The notes: generated by a model from the sequence alone, not told the origin. 64,000 nt of DNA from Omphiscola glabra (GCA_964017045.1 OZ024808.1:30235949-30299948); one strand, 5' to 3'. Numbered from the stretch's first letter, positions 21,641-34,874 are shown. A program made the numbers and translations.

Positions 21641-24445
21641 ATCCCTCGGGAGTAACACATGTCAAGTCCTCCGAGCAGACTGAAAGAATCCATCGGGAGT
21701 AACACAAGTCAAGTCCTCCGAGCAGACTGAAAGAATCCCTCGGGAGTAACACAAGTCAAGTCCTTCGAGCAGACTGAAAGAATCCCTCGGGAGTAACACA
21801 AGTCAAGTCCCCCGAGCAGACTGAAAGAATCCCTCGGGAGTAACACATGTCAAGTCCTCTGAGCAGACTGAAAGAATCCCTCGGGAGTAACACAAGTCAA
21901 GTCCTCCGAGCAGACTGAAAGAATCCCTCGGGAGTAACACAAGTCAAGTCCCCCGAGCAGACTAAAAGAATCCCTCGGAAGTAACACAAGTCAAGTCCTC
22001 CGAGCAGACTGAAAGAATCCATCGGGAGTAACACAAGTCAAGTCCTCCGAGCAGACTGAAAGAATCCATCGGGAGTAACACAAGTCAAGTCCTCCGAGCA
22101 GACTGAAAGAATCCCTCGGGAGTAACACAAGTCAAGTCCTCCGAGCAGACTGAAAGAATCCAACGGGAGTAACACAAGTCAAGTCCTTCGAGCAGACTGA
22201 AAGAATCCCTCGGGAGGAACACAAGTCAAGTCCTCCGAGCAGACTGAAAGAATCCATCGGGAGTAACACAAGTCAAGTCCTCCGAGCAGACTGAAAGAAT
22301 CCCTCGGGAGTAACACATTTCAAGTCCTCTGAGCAGACTGAAAGAATCCCTCGGGAGTAACACAAGTCAAGTCCTCCGAGCAGACTGAAAGAATCCCTCG
22401 GGAGTAACACAAGTCAAGTCCTCCGAGCAGACTGAAAGAATCCCTCGGGAGTAACACATGTCAAGTCCTCTCAGCAGACTGAAATAATCCCTCGGGAGTA
22501 ACACAAGTCAAGTCCGAGCAGACTGAAAGAATCCCTCGGAAGAAACACAAGTCAAGTCCTCCGATCAGACTGAAAGAATCCATCGGGAGTAACACAAGTC
22601 AAGTCCTTCGAGCAGACTTAAAGAATCCCTCGGGAGTAACACAAGTCAAGTCCTACGAGCAGACTGAAAGAATCCATCGGGAGTAACTCAAGTCAAGTCC
22701 TCCGAGCAGACTGAAAGAATCCCTCGGGAGTAACACAAGTCAAGTCCTCTATGCAGACTGAAAGAATCCATCGGGAGTAACACAAGTCAAGTCCTCCGAG
22801 CAGACTGAAAGAATCCCTCGGGAGTAACACAAGTCAAGTCCTCCGAGCAGACTGAAAGAATCCATCGGGAGTAACACAAGTCAATTCCTCCGAGCAGACT
22901 TAAAGAATCCCTCGGGAGTAACACAAGTCAAGTCCCCCGAGCAGACTGAAAGAATCCCTCGGGAGTAACACATGTCAAGTCCTCTGAGCAGACTGAAAGA
23001 ATCCGTCGGGAGTAACACATGTCAAGTCCTCTGAGCAGACTGAAAGAATCCAACGGGAGTAACACAAGTCAAGTCCTCCGAGCAGACTGAAAGAATCCCT
23101 CGGGAGTAACACAAGTCAAGTCCTCTGAGCAGACTGAAAGAATCCCTCGGGTGTAACACAAGTCAAGTCCCCCAAGCAGACTGAAAGAAAACCTCGGGAG
23201 TAACACATGTCAAGTCCTCTGAGCAGACTGAAATAATCCCTCGGGAGTAACACAAGTCAAGTCCTCCGAGCAGACTGAAAGAATCCCTCGGGAGTAACAC
23301 ATTTCAAGTCCTCCGATCAGACTGAAAGAATCCATCGGGAGTAACACAAGTCAAGTCCTTCGAGCAGACTTAAAGAATCCCTCGGGAGTAACACAAGTCA
23401 AGTCCTACGAGCAGACTGAAAGAATCCATCGGGAGTAACTCAAGTCAAGTCCTCCGAGCAGACTGAAAGAATCCCTCGGGAGTAACACAAGTCAAGTCCT
23501 CTGAGCAGACTGAAAGAATCCATCGGGAGTAACACAAGTCAAGTCCTCTGAGCAGACTGAAAGAATCCCTCGGGAGTAACACAAGTCAAGTCCTCCGAGC
23601 AGACTGAAAGAATCCATCGGGAGTAACACAAGTCAAGTCCTTCGAGCAGACTGAAAGAATCCCTCGGGAGTAACACAAGTCAAGTCCTCCGAGCAGACTG
23701 AAAGAATCCTTTGGGAGTAACACAAGTCAAGTCCTCCGAGCAGACTGAAAGAATCCCTCGGGAGTAACACAAGTCAAGTCCTCCGAGCAGATTGAAAGAA
23801 TCCATCGGGAGTAACACAAGTCAAGTCCTCCGAGCAGACTGAAAGAATCCCTCGGGAGTAACACAAGTCAAGTTCTCCGAGCAGACTGAAAGAATCCCTC
23901 GGGAGTAACACAAGTCAAGTCCTCCGAGCAGACTGAAAGAATCCCTCGGGAGTAACACAAGTCAAGTCCTCCGAGCAGACTGAAAGAATCCCTCGGGAGT
24001 AACACAAGTCAAGTCCTCCGAGCAGACTGAAAAAATCCATCGCGAGTAACACAAGTCAATTCCTCCGAGCAGACTTAAAGAATCCCTCGGGAGTAACACA
24101 AGTCAAGTCCCCCGAGCAGACTGAAAGAATCCCTCGGGAGTAACACATGTCAAGTCCTCTGAGCAGACTGAAAGAATCCCTCGGGAGTAACACAAGTCAA
24201 GTACTCCGAGCAGACTGAAACAATCTATCGGGAGTAACACAAGTCAAGTCCTCCGAGCAGACTGAAAGAATCCCTCGGGAGTAACACAAGTCAAGTCCCC
24301 CGAGCAGACTGAAAGAATCCCTCGGGAGTAACACATGTCAAGTCCTCTGAGCAGACTGAAAGAATCCCTCGGGAGTAACACAAGTCAAGTCCTCCGAGCA
24401 GACTGAAAGAATCCCTCGGGAGTAACACAAGTCAAGTCCTCCAAA
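21640..24445. repeat. 47-bp satellite, about 60 copies, inside the Gypsy relic
   Basis: Unit begins GACTGAAAGAATCCCTCGGG and continues AGTAACACAAGTCAAGTCCT plus CCGAGCA. Read on the minus strand it encodes DLTCVTPEGFFQSAR in the same frame as the adjacent protease relic. Units differ by scattered substitutions. Confidence 0.95.
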
Positions 24446-24577
24446 ATATAGAGCATACAATCTTGAATGACGTCAGCATTATCTGATTTAGACGTTTCGA
24501 CCTTGGTAGCAAAAGTCTTGTTAAAAATCTAGCTAGAGTAGAAGACGTACACCTCTGGATTGAGTGGTGTACCAGGT

Positions 24578-24643
24578 AGTGGCGTAGATAGGGTTGGGTC
24601 AGCCGGTGCGGTCCGCACCCCCTCACCCTCCCGCTACGCCACT
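24578..24643. mobile_element. Short CAGTGGCGTAG-type inverted-repeat element
   Basis: AGTGGCGTAG at the left and CTACGCCACT at the right, 66 bp. Related ends occur at 35457-35636 and 43127-43299. Inserted within the Gypsy relic. Confidence 0.6.
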
Positions 24644-24659
24644 TGTTACAGGATGTGTG

Positions 24660-25086
24660 GTCTTCTTGTTTTTCTTCATGAGTTTATAAAAAATCATCCC
24701 TATTATGACCTTTCTTTTTTACAATAGAAACATATGACACTGATATTTTATTAGTTTGTGTCCGACTCATTTGATCGTTGTTGAGGCATGCTATACGTTG
24801 ATAGTGCGGCTCTATAGTACCTGGTCAACTAGCTATTTAAGAATTGACGCGAGATGGTGAAGTCGTCAGCCAACACTGCTGCCTTGTGCACATCATCTAT
24901 ACCACGGTCTGCAGCATGTGTAACTACGTCCATACGAACACAATTCTTGAATTCCTCCATTAGTTCGAGTTTCGTGAAAAAAATTTTGAAGCGTGTGTGG
25001 CTGTTGTTTGCACGAAGCTGCTTTTCTAGTAATCGTTCATTTTTTCTTGGAAAATCAACGTGTATTTCGCCTTCACATTTCAACAA
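24660..25086 (-). pseudogene. Decayed Gypsy gag: capsid end and zinc knuckle (minus strand)
   Basis: Minus-strand frame 24829-25086 contains LELMEEFKNCVRM and HKAAVLADDF, resembling the capsid C-terminal region of Gypsy gag. Downstream (24665-24735) CFYC and KGHNRDDF form a zinc-knuckle relic split by a one-base frameshift, with its last Cys lost. Upstream of the pol relic on the same strand. Confidence 0.6.
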
Positions 25087-25189
25087 CGCCCTATACTTTT
25101 ACTGTGTGGTTTGTGGACACATGAATAAGACTTATGTATTAACAACTTTACAAGCTTATAGTCCACATGCTTTTAAACGTTAAAGAACT

Positions 25190-26570
25190 CAAAAACTTTT
25201 GCTGCCGGACCATTCGAAGCCATCTGCAGTAATGTAGACCAAATAGTCCAAGGGATTCTAAAATTTGCGCATTTTTTTCTCAAATTTATCAATATACTGG
25301 TAAATAACTTTATCTGCAGACTCACTTAGAGATTAATTTGCAGCTTAATTGCTTTATATCCATGAACGGTGGTTGTCACGTTAAGATCTTAGGATTATGT
25401 TATGTGTCTGTCTTGATAATTTTTTCAGTGAGCAATAATGTTTCCTTTTGGAACTTTCCTTTTTTCGCACGTCTTTGACTCAGTCATGAATGCGCAATGA
25501 CGCAGTCCCGGTGGTGCGATATTTTTGTTATGGGCGATAGATTTTGTATGGAACGACAAGAAATATATTCTTTAGGGAGTGAGTGGTTGATGTTTGTTGA
25601 GCCGGGTGCATTTGTGAGGATATACATACGTTTTTTTTTTCATTCGTGTTGTGTGAACACCGTTAGTGTTTGTTTGTGGTTATTCTGTAACTAGTTGGAG
25701 ACTGTTCGGTCAAGACCATCTCGTGAAGTTGTTTGATGAGACAAGAGAGAAACGGAGTTGTAGACTCATGTTGTTTTCTGTAGCCGTTGGAAGGTGACCT
25801 ACCCCTAGACGACATTTCGCCACAGTGTTAGCTTTAGGTCTATTTTCCATTGAACTCATAATGTTCATTTCATTAAATATTTTGTCTCCATTTCCTGGAG
25901 AGCTTATTATTTTTTTCTCCCCGAAGCGTCTTGCTCCACTTTTTTAGAATTAATTGGAGTTCAGTACTAGGATCATATCCAAACATTGACCGAAGCTAGT
26001 CCTCAGTCCCCAGATATTCATCCAATAAGTGGACAATGATCAAATCTCTAACAGCATTTTCAAAATTAGAATTTGCTACTTCTATTCTTAATTTTTAGCC
26101 GCAAAAAAAAAAAATATTTTCCACAACATTTGTCTAAAATCTCTTCTCAATTATTGATCAGTTGTCTAATGTTTACGTCACAGGATGAACGTGACCATGA
26201 CGTCATGTTCGTCATACCCTTAATAGGTCTACAGATCGTGGGGGAGTAGGGGGGCCACGAATAATGTATTGTCACTAGGCGGGTAAGAATGTAGTGAATT
26301 CTCAGCCCCCCCCCCCCCCCCACAGTGACAACGATACGTTTGTCGTGACTTGCGTCAAGTGCCTTTAGGGTGAGTTTATCATTACGTGATATAAGACAAT
26401 ATTACCATCTATACGGACCTTGGTAAATGAGAGGCGACATTGTGTAGAAGTTTGAGAAGGAAGGCTTGGGTATAAAGGCAAATGAAATTCAGTCACTTAA
26501 GTGACCAAGAGCTGCAGTCGTCACACTAAACTTATTTCCTGTGTGTGAAGATTTAGAGTTACACCTAGCT
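25190..26570. other. Non-coding, no gene seen
   Basis: Poly-C run at about 26305. A TATAAAGG at about 26471 has no exon downstream that I can support. Confidence 0.4.
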
Positions 26571-26585
26571 TGTACACGTTCTTGC

Positions 26586-26765
26586 CACAGAGTCCTTCAA
26601 AACCGATTTGAAAACTCATCTATTTCGCAAATACCTGCTGGGGTGAAGTTGTCTACCATCTTTGCCAGCTAGTTATTATCTCCCAGCTTTGTTTTTGTAC
26701 CGCGCTTCGAGCCTTTGGGGATGAAGCGTGATTTTTCAAATGAACTTCATTATTATTATTTTATT
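26586..26765 (+). mobile_element. Non-LTR retrotransposon 3' end fragment
   Basis: Encodes TESFKTDLKTHLFRKYLLG and a stop, the typical C-terminus of a LINE ORF2, followed by CGCTTCGAGCCTTTGGGGAT and an (ATT)n tail, as at LINE 3' ends. Confidence 0.6.
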
Positions 26766-27279
26766 AATTACGGTGTTAGAATGTAGAAGCTGTATGGTAA
26801 TTTGTGAGAATGATATATGTGTTAAATTGACATTCAGTTATGTCTGGCAGACTATAGTAAGTAGATAAGTAGGGATCTGCATATATCACATATTGTTGGG
26901 GATTTTCTATATATATTGAAGGAATAGTCACCTTCTATGTTCTACCAGTGAGACAAATTATTACAAGCGTGTGGTCGTGTTGATAGTGAACGGATGCCAA
27001 CACTTAGCGACCACGAGAAGTGAGAAAGAGCCAGAGACAAACATTGATGATAGGACAGACCCTTAATGAGAATAGTAGTGACAGTCATCCAAGACTCCAC
27101 GGCAGTGTCTGGCCTGAATTATAATTTAGATTGTTATATTATATCTTCCCCACTTTTTGCGATTGTCATACTTTCAGCTATATTTCGTTCACAACCATAA
27201 ATATTTCTTAGTATACCTGTACTGTTAGTGCATGTGATGTCATGTTTCATAGTATATTTTCTTAATACCTTTTCTATCA

Positions 27280-27575
27280 TATTTTCTATCGCATTTCATA
27301 TCACATTTCATATCACATTTCATATCACATTTCATATCACATTTCATATCACATTTCATATCACATTTCATATCAGATTTCATATCACATTTCGTATCAG
27401 ATTTCGTATCACATTTCATATCACATTTCATATCACATTTCATATCACATTTCATATCACATTTCATATCACATTTCATATCACATTTCATATCACATTT
27501 CATATCACATTTCATATCACATTTCATATCACATTTCATACCACATTTCATATCACATTTCATATCACATTTCAT
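27280..27575. repeat. 12-bp minisatellite, about 24 copies
   Basis: ATTTCATATCAC repeated with few changes. Long open frames here are artefacts of the 12-bp period. Confidence 0.95.
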
Positions 27576-28248
27576 AGAATATCTAAGTAATAAAGAAGCT
27601 TTTGTTATTTTGAGCTAAATGAGGGATTCGTTTTTATTTATTATTATAGTTATAGTATTGTTGTGTTCACTTGGTCACAATAGAACAAGATGGTGTCAGG
27701 AGATTTGTCGAGATTTGAGAATGCATCACTGAGCATAAAAAAAGTAGCTCGTGTCAGTCACTACCGAAGGCTTGTTTACCTCAAAGTCTGTTTGACACGG
27801 CTAATTGTAATAATATATTTTATACCCTTACAAGCTTTATGAGCATACTTATAAAATTATTTTTTAAATTAAAACTAGCTATCGTATTTTTATCTTACTA
27901 GGGATACTAACGATGTTCATTGTAATTTTACCATTAAATTTCTATAAAAAATAACAATTCAAATTTACAGAAATAAAGCTATTTTAACAAACAAAAGTAG
28001 CAAGTGAAAAGATGCAATCCTCGCAAAATACAAATATAAATTTACACACGTACAAACAGTACTTCAGAGTACAATCTTGCAATAAAATAATTGTCTCGTA
28101 TATGTTTTGCAAATAAGCAACAAATCCCTCCTTTCAAGGCAAAATGCCAGCTCAAAAATAGGGAATAAATCAGAACATACCAGAAAAGAAATGCTACAAT
28201 TTGCGTAACCTGGCAGCATATTCTTTAGAACAAATAGAACGTATTCGA

Positions 28249-28378
28249 ATGTAAACAACCTGTTCCCAATCAAGGGAGGGTGGGTAAATGGAGTGACACA
28301 GCACAATTACGGTGAATTCAATATTATTATATAAAAACAAAAGGGAGACAAGTGGTTGTGGCTAACATTTTGCACCTT
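28249..28378. repeat. Dispersed repeat A, copy 2
   Basis: Shares GTAAACAACC, TTCCCAATCAA and GGGAGACAAGTGGTTGTGGC with copy 1. Confidence 0.65.
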
Positions 28379-28654
28379 CACGTGCCATGACACGCCTGAT
28401 CACGAAACTGTTAGATAACATCTTCTACCACAAACTCATTAATCATTAAACTATTTAACAACACCTTCTCTTGCCCCCACTAATTCCTTATGTTTTGCCA
28501 CTCTTGGGTTACATATACATTTATAGTAATTCCCAGGCCCCTCAAGTTGGCACCTTTCAGCCATGAAACCTGGCAACGCAGGGGCTATTTATTTGCCGCT
28601 CTTCTCTTTGTCATTTGGCGCCGTCCTCTATATTGAAAGACCACTTTGTTCGCA

Positions 28655-28780
28655 CCACTAGAAGGATCACACCAGTTGATAGGTCCCACTCTTGGTTTTG
28701 GGGTTGTCAAATTGGGTATTTGTGGTTAACCCGCAGATAGGTGGCACCCTTAGTTTGATGAGTTGCATCGCCTTTTTTAA
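28655..28780. repeat. Dispersed repeat B, copy 1
   Basis: TTGATAGGTCCCAC, GGGTATTTGTGGTTAACCC and CACCCTTAGTTTG match 35020-35165. Confidence 0.55.
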
Positions 28781-29740
28781 ACGTTAATATAATTAATGCT
28801 AGCAGAGGCGCCGACTTGGGCGGTATTTACTATCAAAGGACGACAAGAATATTTGAAAGCATTCTGGGAAAATTGTCATCAAAGGCCCCTTTTGTAAAAG
28901 CATTCAAATGTCTGAAAGGGCGTTCAGTAGCACAGACATACGTCTTCGCACAAGGCCGCATTATGGTGCGTCCATCTTCTGATTAATGATGGTTAAGTTG
29001 TGCCCCCACTGAATTTCCGACGGAACACAAACAGAACGCGCCATCTCTTTTAACATTTTCACATCACAAACACTTTCTTTCGAGAACAACCGACATCTCA
29101 TCCTGTATGACACACAACATCGCAATACTACAGTAAGGACTTGTCAATCACACATCGAAATTTTGTTTCCATAGCAACTTGAAAACCGAAAGCAATCGTT
29201 ATCAGTAACGATATCTTTAATAAACCTTGTTTAAGAACAACGGATTGACCTCTCCACGGTTACCGGACATTTTTTCGAAATAAAATTGGACGTGCTGAAG
29301 CTTCTTCAAAATGAAATTTTTTAGGGGGGGGGGGGACAAAAAAAAATAAATTTTAATATTAATTTTACATTTTTAGCTATTTTTATTTAAGGTTTTTTAA
29401 ACATAAATAAGTGAATCTACGTTTAACAAATTTCAATTCGATCAATTTTTCCATTGAACATTTCTCCATCAAACGAACATCTTGTAAGTGAACGCAAGGG
29501 GAAAAAAACTGTCCAACAAATATAACAAAAATAGATGTCTACTCTATTCTGAATAAGCGTAAGCGAAATAATTTCAAGTGGGCATGTAACAATGATGTTA
29601 ACCCATTTGTGACATGGTTTCATTTATAATTTTTAAAAAAATAAGAACAACGATGTAAAAAAAAATGTTTTTCAATTCTTTGTAGTTAGGCTTTTTAATA
29701 TTATTTTTATCTACTTTACAAATGACAAGTGATTAACTGA
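28781..29740. other. Non-coding, no gene seen
   Basis: One poly-G run near 29325. Nothing else supportable. Confidence 0.4.
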
Positions 29741-29744
29741 CCGC

Positions 29745-30260
29745 TACGTAAACAATCCCTAATCAAACAATCCCCAATAAAACAATCCCCAATAAAACAA
29801 TCCCAATAAAACAATCCACAATCAAACAATCCCCAATAAAACAATTTCTAATAAAACAACCCCGATTTAAAAAAAAAACAAAAAACGTATTAAACAATCC
29901 AAAATTAAATAATCCCAAATTAAACAACTTCTAATTAAATAATCCATAATTAAAAAAGTCCTAAATTAAACAATCCCTAATTAAACAATCGCTATTTTAA
30001 CAATCGCTAATTAAACATCCCTATTTTAATAATCCATAATTAAACAATTCTTAATTAAAATACTCCTAACTTAACAATCCCTAATGAAACAATCCCTAAC
30101 TAAACAATCCCTAATTAAAAGCTCCTAAATTAACAATCCCTAATGAAACAATCCTTAATGAAACAATCTCTAATGAAACAATCCCTAACTAAACAATCCC
30201 TAATTAAACAATCCCTAATGAAACAATCCCTAATGAAACAATCCCTAATTGAGCAACTCA
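29745..30260. repeat. Degenerate 14-15-bp repeat
   Basis: AAACAATCCCTAAT-type units, about 30 copies with many changes. Confidence 0.85.
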
Positions 30261-30829
30261 ATTTAAAGGTAAGGATACGTTATTGAGACGGTTAGATTTA
30301 GACAGCCAGATTGAGCTTAGAAAAGGGATAAGACAGATAGTAATTAATTGGAAAGAGACAATTAGAAACTGTCTTCAATCTGGATTAAGGCTGAGTTATC
30401 ATGTTTTTTCCAGTCTTCTCCAAGGCACTAAAGACAATTTTAATGAATTGTTTCAGAAATCTGTACTCTGCTTGCACTGACCTATCAGGCATGTTTGGCA
30501 TGTAGATAGAGAAGACAAGGTCTTTGATGGGGAAGTAGTTGCAATGGTAATTTTAAAAAAATTTAGAAAGGGTTGTCCCGAAATTTATTGTGTAGATGAC
30601 ATTTAAGGTGATTCCTGTTACTCTTCTAGAATTGCAGACGCCTGTATGGGATATTTTAGTCTTATTTAAATGATTTCATACATTTTGAACTATTTAAAAC
30701 TATTTATAATTTTTAGCTTTTATTCAGAAAATGAATATTTGTAGATACTTTTAAAATGTATAAACTATTTTATTTTATTGTTTAGTTTATAACTGATAAT
30801 TTAAAAAAAAATACTTTTCTTATTTTTCT

Positions 30830-32290
30830 TGTTCAGGTAATTTTTTTTGCACTTTTCATGCTAGATTTAATTACCTGTTATTTATAGATTTTATTGTGTC
30901 AATACTTTAAAATGTGTAGGAACCCCTGATTTTGTTTAATTTTAATTTGATAACTTTTTTTAATACCTACTTCTTCCGTCTTTCTTTTTCAGGCTCTTAT
31001 CTGAACTTTCAATGCTAGTGTTAATTACTGTTTGCATTGATTTAGAAATTTATAACGTATAGATATATAATGTACTCACCTTTGATTTTCTAGTTTTTAA
31101 AATTGGTTTTGATTTCGTCTTGGTAACTGTTTTAACACCTTTCCAATATTTCGTTTTCAGGCTGTTATTTTCTGTTATCTTTTCTTTCAAGTTAGTGTTA
31201 GTAAATGTTTGCTTTGATCTAGAAAATTATTTTTTTTGTGTAAATATTTCATGTAATAACAACTGATTTTTATTTGGTCTTGATTACTTTTAAAACAATT
31301 TTTTCATTTTTATTTTTCAGAATTTTTTCTCAATCTTTAATGCTAGTGTTGATTACTGTTTGCATTGTTTTAGAAAAGTAAAATGTGTTTATATGTGATT
31401 TGTTGTAGGAATTATTGATTTTTGTATTTTTTAACATTAGTTTTGATTTTGTCTGAATCTCTATTTCAATATTTAAAAAAATATTCTTCAGTTTTTTATC
31501 TAAAATTTAAATTCTACAATTAGTTTCTGTTTGCAATTACTTAGAATTTTATTTTGTGTAAATCCTTAAACATGTATGAACAATTGATTTTTATTTTGTC
31601 CCGATAGCTTTTTTAATACTTTTAACATTTATTTTTTATTTTTAAGGATTTTAACCTAGTGTTAGTTATTGGAAACATTTATTTAACAAAATTATTTTGT
31701 GTAAATCCTTAAACATGTATGAACTAATGATTTGTTTGTCACTATAATATTTTTTATAAATGTTACATTTTTCTTTTAGAGGAAATTTATTTTCTTTACA
31801 AAAGGTAACAATTAAATTTCATATTATAGAATTAATTATAATTACAACATTATTTATTAAATAATTGTTGGGTTTCATTACTTTCAATGTATCAACCTCT
31901 GACTTTTTCTTTTGGAATACATTTTAAACAATTATTTCTCTCTTTTTTTTTTCTTTTCAGATTATTTTAAATTCTCTAGCAGTTGATATCATACAGGTAA
32001 ATGTTAATAGAATTAGTACTTTTTGTCCGTAATTCATTTACAAACTATGAACCAGACATTTTTTTTGCATGTCTGTTTTGACTGTATTTGAAAAATTCAT
32101 TAATAACTTTTCCATATTTCTTATCAGTAAGTTTTCAATGTCCCATCAAATAAGTCGTAGCATTGATTTATTGTATGTGATTAATTAGTTTATTGTATAG
32201 AGTTTATTCAATTCAAATTAAAAATGCAAATACTTTTTCTTTTTATTTTTTTTCAGATTCCCTCCAAACCATGTAAGTATAAATAAAATT
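30830..32290 (+). repeat. Old, diverged tandem units of about 150-190 bp with splice-like motifs
   Basis: Recurring blocks consist of a T-rich tract, (T)TTTCAG, a short segment, GCTAGTGTTAATTACTGTTTGCA-like sequence (shown here in part) and TTTAGAAA. Examples of the TTTCAG position are about 30993, 31160 and 31320. No frame is conserved that I can support. Confidence 0.5.
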
Positions 32291-32960
32291 TAAAATATAT
32301 TTGAAGTTGGTTTACTCTAAAATGGAATAAAAAGTCGCATTTATTTTCGTGTAAGCAATGACAAATTTACAAAAAAAATTTTTTTTTTTTACAAGGATAT
32401 GTTTTACTTTCTCCTCAATTTTTTTTTCCAAATAAATGTTTATAATTTAATGTGAACATTCTGTTATTCAATGTATTGTATATTGCATTGAGAATATCTA
32501 CTGAAAATTAGTATAAATATCTTTAAAAATAAAAAGCTATTGTTAAAAAAGTGCAAAACTTTGATAAGTGGGTTGCATGTTATTTTATGGTCAAATATAT
32601 AGTTTATGTAAGGGGCATACACAATTCGGCAAGAAAATCATAACTCCAGTTCTATAAAAAATAGAAAGATCATACTGATGGGTTTTTAAGCTTACAGCTA
32701 GCCCAATAAAATTATGTATCATTTATGGCCATCGGACAATATTTAAAATTTGTGTCAAAGTACCTGACGTGACGTTAAAAAAAAAAAAATTAAAAAACCA
32801 TAAAAGTCTGGCCAGTCTAGTTTAGTGACGCTCAAGCATACGCCCATCTCCAACTTCCTAGGACCGATATAAAACATTTCAATAAGAAATCTACGTCTGG
32901 AGATATCTAAAAATAAATATGTATGATCATGAATGCCTCTCTATCAGCCACGCCCCCACA

Positions 32961-32992
<32 letters not shown>

Positions 32993-33060
32993 GGTTTTTG
33001 GTCCCAACTTTATCTAAGTACCGAAGAAATTTGAACACGGATGTTAAGAACATTCTGACA
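32291..33060. other. Upstream flank of gene B
   Basis: AT-rich, with a poly-T run at about 32966-32992. No coding signal. Confidence 0.4.
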
Positions 33061-33064
33061 GGTT

Positions 33065-33070
33065 TATAAA
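33065..33070 (+). promoter_or_regulatory. TATA box of gene B
   Basis: TATAAA in ACAGGTTTATAAAGTAAC, matching gene A's promoter context. It lies 4.3 kb upstream of the ATG, with a noncoding exon just downstream. Confidence 0.55.
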
Positions 33071-33093
33071 GTAACCGTACGTTTGTGCTATCT

Positions 33094-33149
33094 TGTTACG
33101 GGACTAAGACGGCTCCATCGGCCACAAGTTGACAGTCAACAACAATCTG
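33094..33149 (+). other. Gene B 5' noncoding exon (approximate start)
   Basis: Shares the GTTACG(A/G)GAC core with gene A's noncoding exon and ends at donor GTGAGT (33150). The implied 5' UTR intron spans 33150-37333. Confidence 0.5.
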
Positions 33150-33387
33150 GTGAGTTCTTGCTATTTATTGTTTGTTTTTCTGCTAAATGATTACAAAATA
33201 ATGTCTTTAATTTCAAACAAATGAAGCTTTTAAATCCTCGAAGTTATTATTTGATAATAAAAATGAAAAAAATAAATATTAAAATGATTTTCTATCTCAA
33301 AGCGTGTCGTGCTTTGTAAATGTCTACCTCTTCCCATATTATTGTAAGTAGTAATTTTAAAACGTAAGTGTTAGTTCGTCGGTCCAA

Positions 33388-33522
33388 GATCGATCAGACC
33401 ATTCTAAACATCGGAATGGTGCTGGGACATTATTCGATCAGACCATTCTAAACATCGGAATGGTGCTGGGACATTATTCGATCAGACCATTCTAAACATC
33501 GGAATGGTGCTGGGACATTATT
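33388..33522. repeat. 44-bp repeat, 3 copies, with internal inverted repeat
   Basis: Unit GATCAGACCATTCTAAACAT then CGGAATGGTGCTGGGACATT. CCATTC and GAATGG can pair into a hairpin in each copy. In gene B's 5' UTR intron. Confidence 0.9.
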
Positions 33523-34874
33523 CAAACAAAACTTAACCTATTAAAGCTCTATCAGATTGTTTGGCCTTTTTAAATACATTCTTCTTGAAATAAATCGATT
33601 ATTCATACAGGGTGAAGGGTGGAAGCCAAGCCCCCCCCCCTCCCCCTGTGTAGACGAATCAGATTACATAGCTTCATAAAACAATAATGAATTATTTTAA
33701 TGTTATGTGACCAGACTCGAATTAATATCATTATTTTGTTAAGAAAAAATGAACACGGTCTACAGAAGCAGTTGAACAGTGTCAACAATTCAGTTGCAAG
33801 AAACATGTTTTCTGTTAGATTGATGGCTCTATCACAAGACGTATTATTGGTATTTATAGTTTACAAATATTTCTTATTGATTATGAAAGTGGTGACATAT
33901 TTTGTTTTACACACTAGGCAAAACCATCAATTTTAAAAAGCATGTTCTAATGATACATTTATGCCATTTGACATGTGACAAGAATGGAAGGATGACGGTC
34001 TTCTTACCATGGGGGCCACACGGTACACTTCTTGTACTATATGAATGTTATGGCTACTCTTTTTAGTCATCACTTTTTACATTGAAATACACAGTTCTCT
34101 TCAATATTATTTTTATTTCTTTTTAAATGTGTGTTTGTCTGTTCCCTGTGTCAGAATGTAACCATAGATGCAACTATGCATCCTGCGACTTGCAAAGAGA
34201 AACTACTGCTAATTTTAAAGATGTGTGTGTGGGGGGGGGGGGATACATTCCATATACAGATAATTTGGTACAGTTAGATAACGAAATTATTTTTGGTGGA
34301 GACGTAGGGGTGGGGGGGGCTAATCAAGTGACACTAGGGCGTAGTCAACCTAGTGCTCGTTGAACCAGTCCAAGACAATTTTATTTTTAGTTCGATATTT
34401 TATGTAACCAAAAAGATATACTAATCTATAATGTTATCTGGTCCGCCCAACCTATGACCTCTGACCTTTGAAACTCTTAGTACGGCCTAAACATTTTTAA
34501 AAAGCTAATACACTGTACAACACCTTCTCAAACACTCAACATGTCCAATACATTGCTGAAAATATGATTAAACCTCTTTTGGTGAATGTTTATTTATGAC
34601 GTATTATTTCAATTACATTTTTTTACAGATAAATTTATGTATATCAATCTGAGACTAATTGTATAGCTTTCCTTAACCAAGAGCAATTGAACATATTTTA
34701 TTTTTACCTAGCATGCTTAGAATAACTACATTTCCCCGTAAACACATCTCTAAACTACTTTGACTCTTGTACTTGATAGAACTTAAAAACCGTTCACTCA
34801 ATGGATTTTAATTTCAATTAAAAAAAACAACAACTCTTTGAAAATTTGAGACTGCACATTAACATATATACTCG

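Noticed and set aside
21640..24445. CRISPR-like array
   Set aside because: Units are contiguous 47-bp copies with no unique spacers, in a eukaryotic context; it is a satellite.
26471..26480. TATAAAGG as a promoter of another gene
   Set aside because: No exon with coding character or splice support lies downstream before the LINE fragment.
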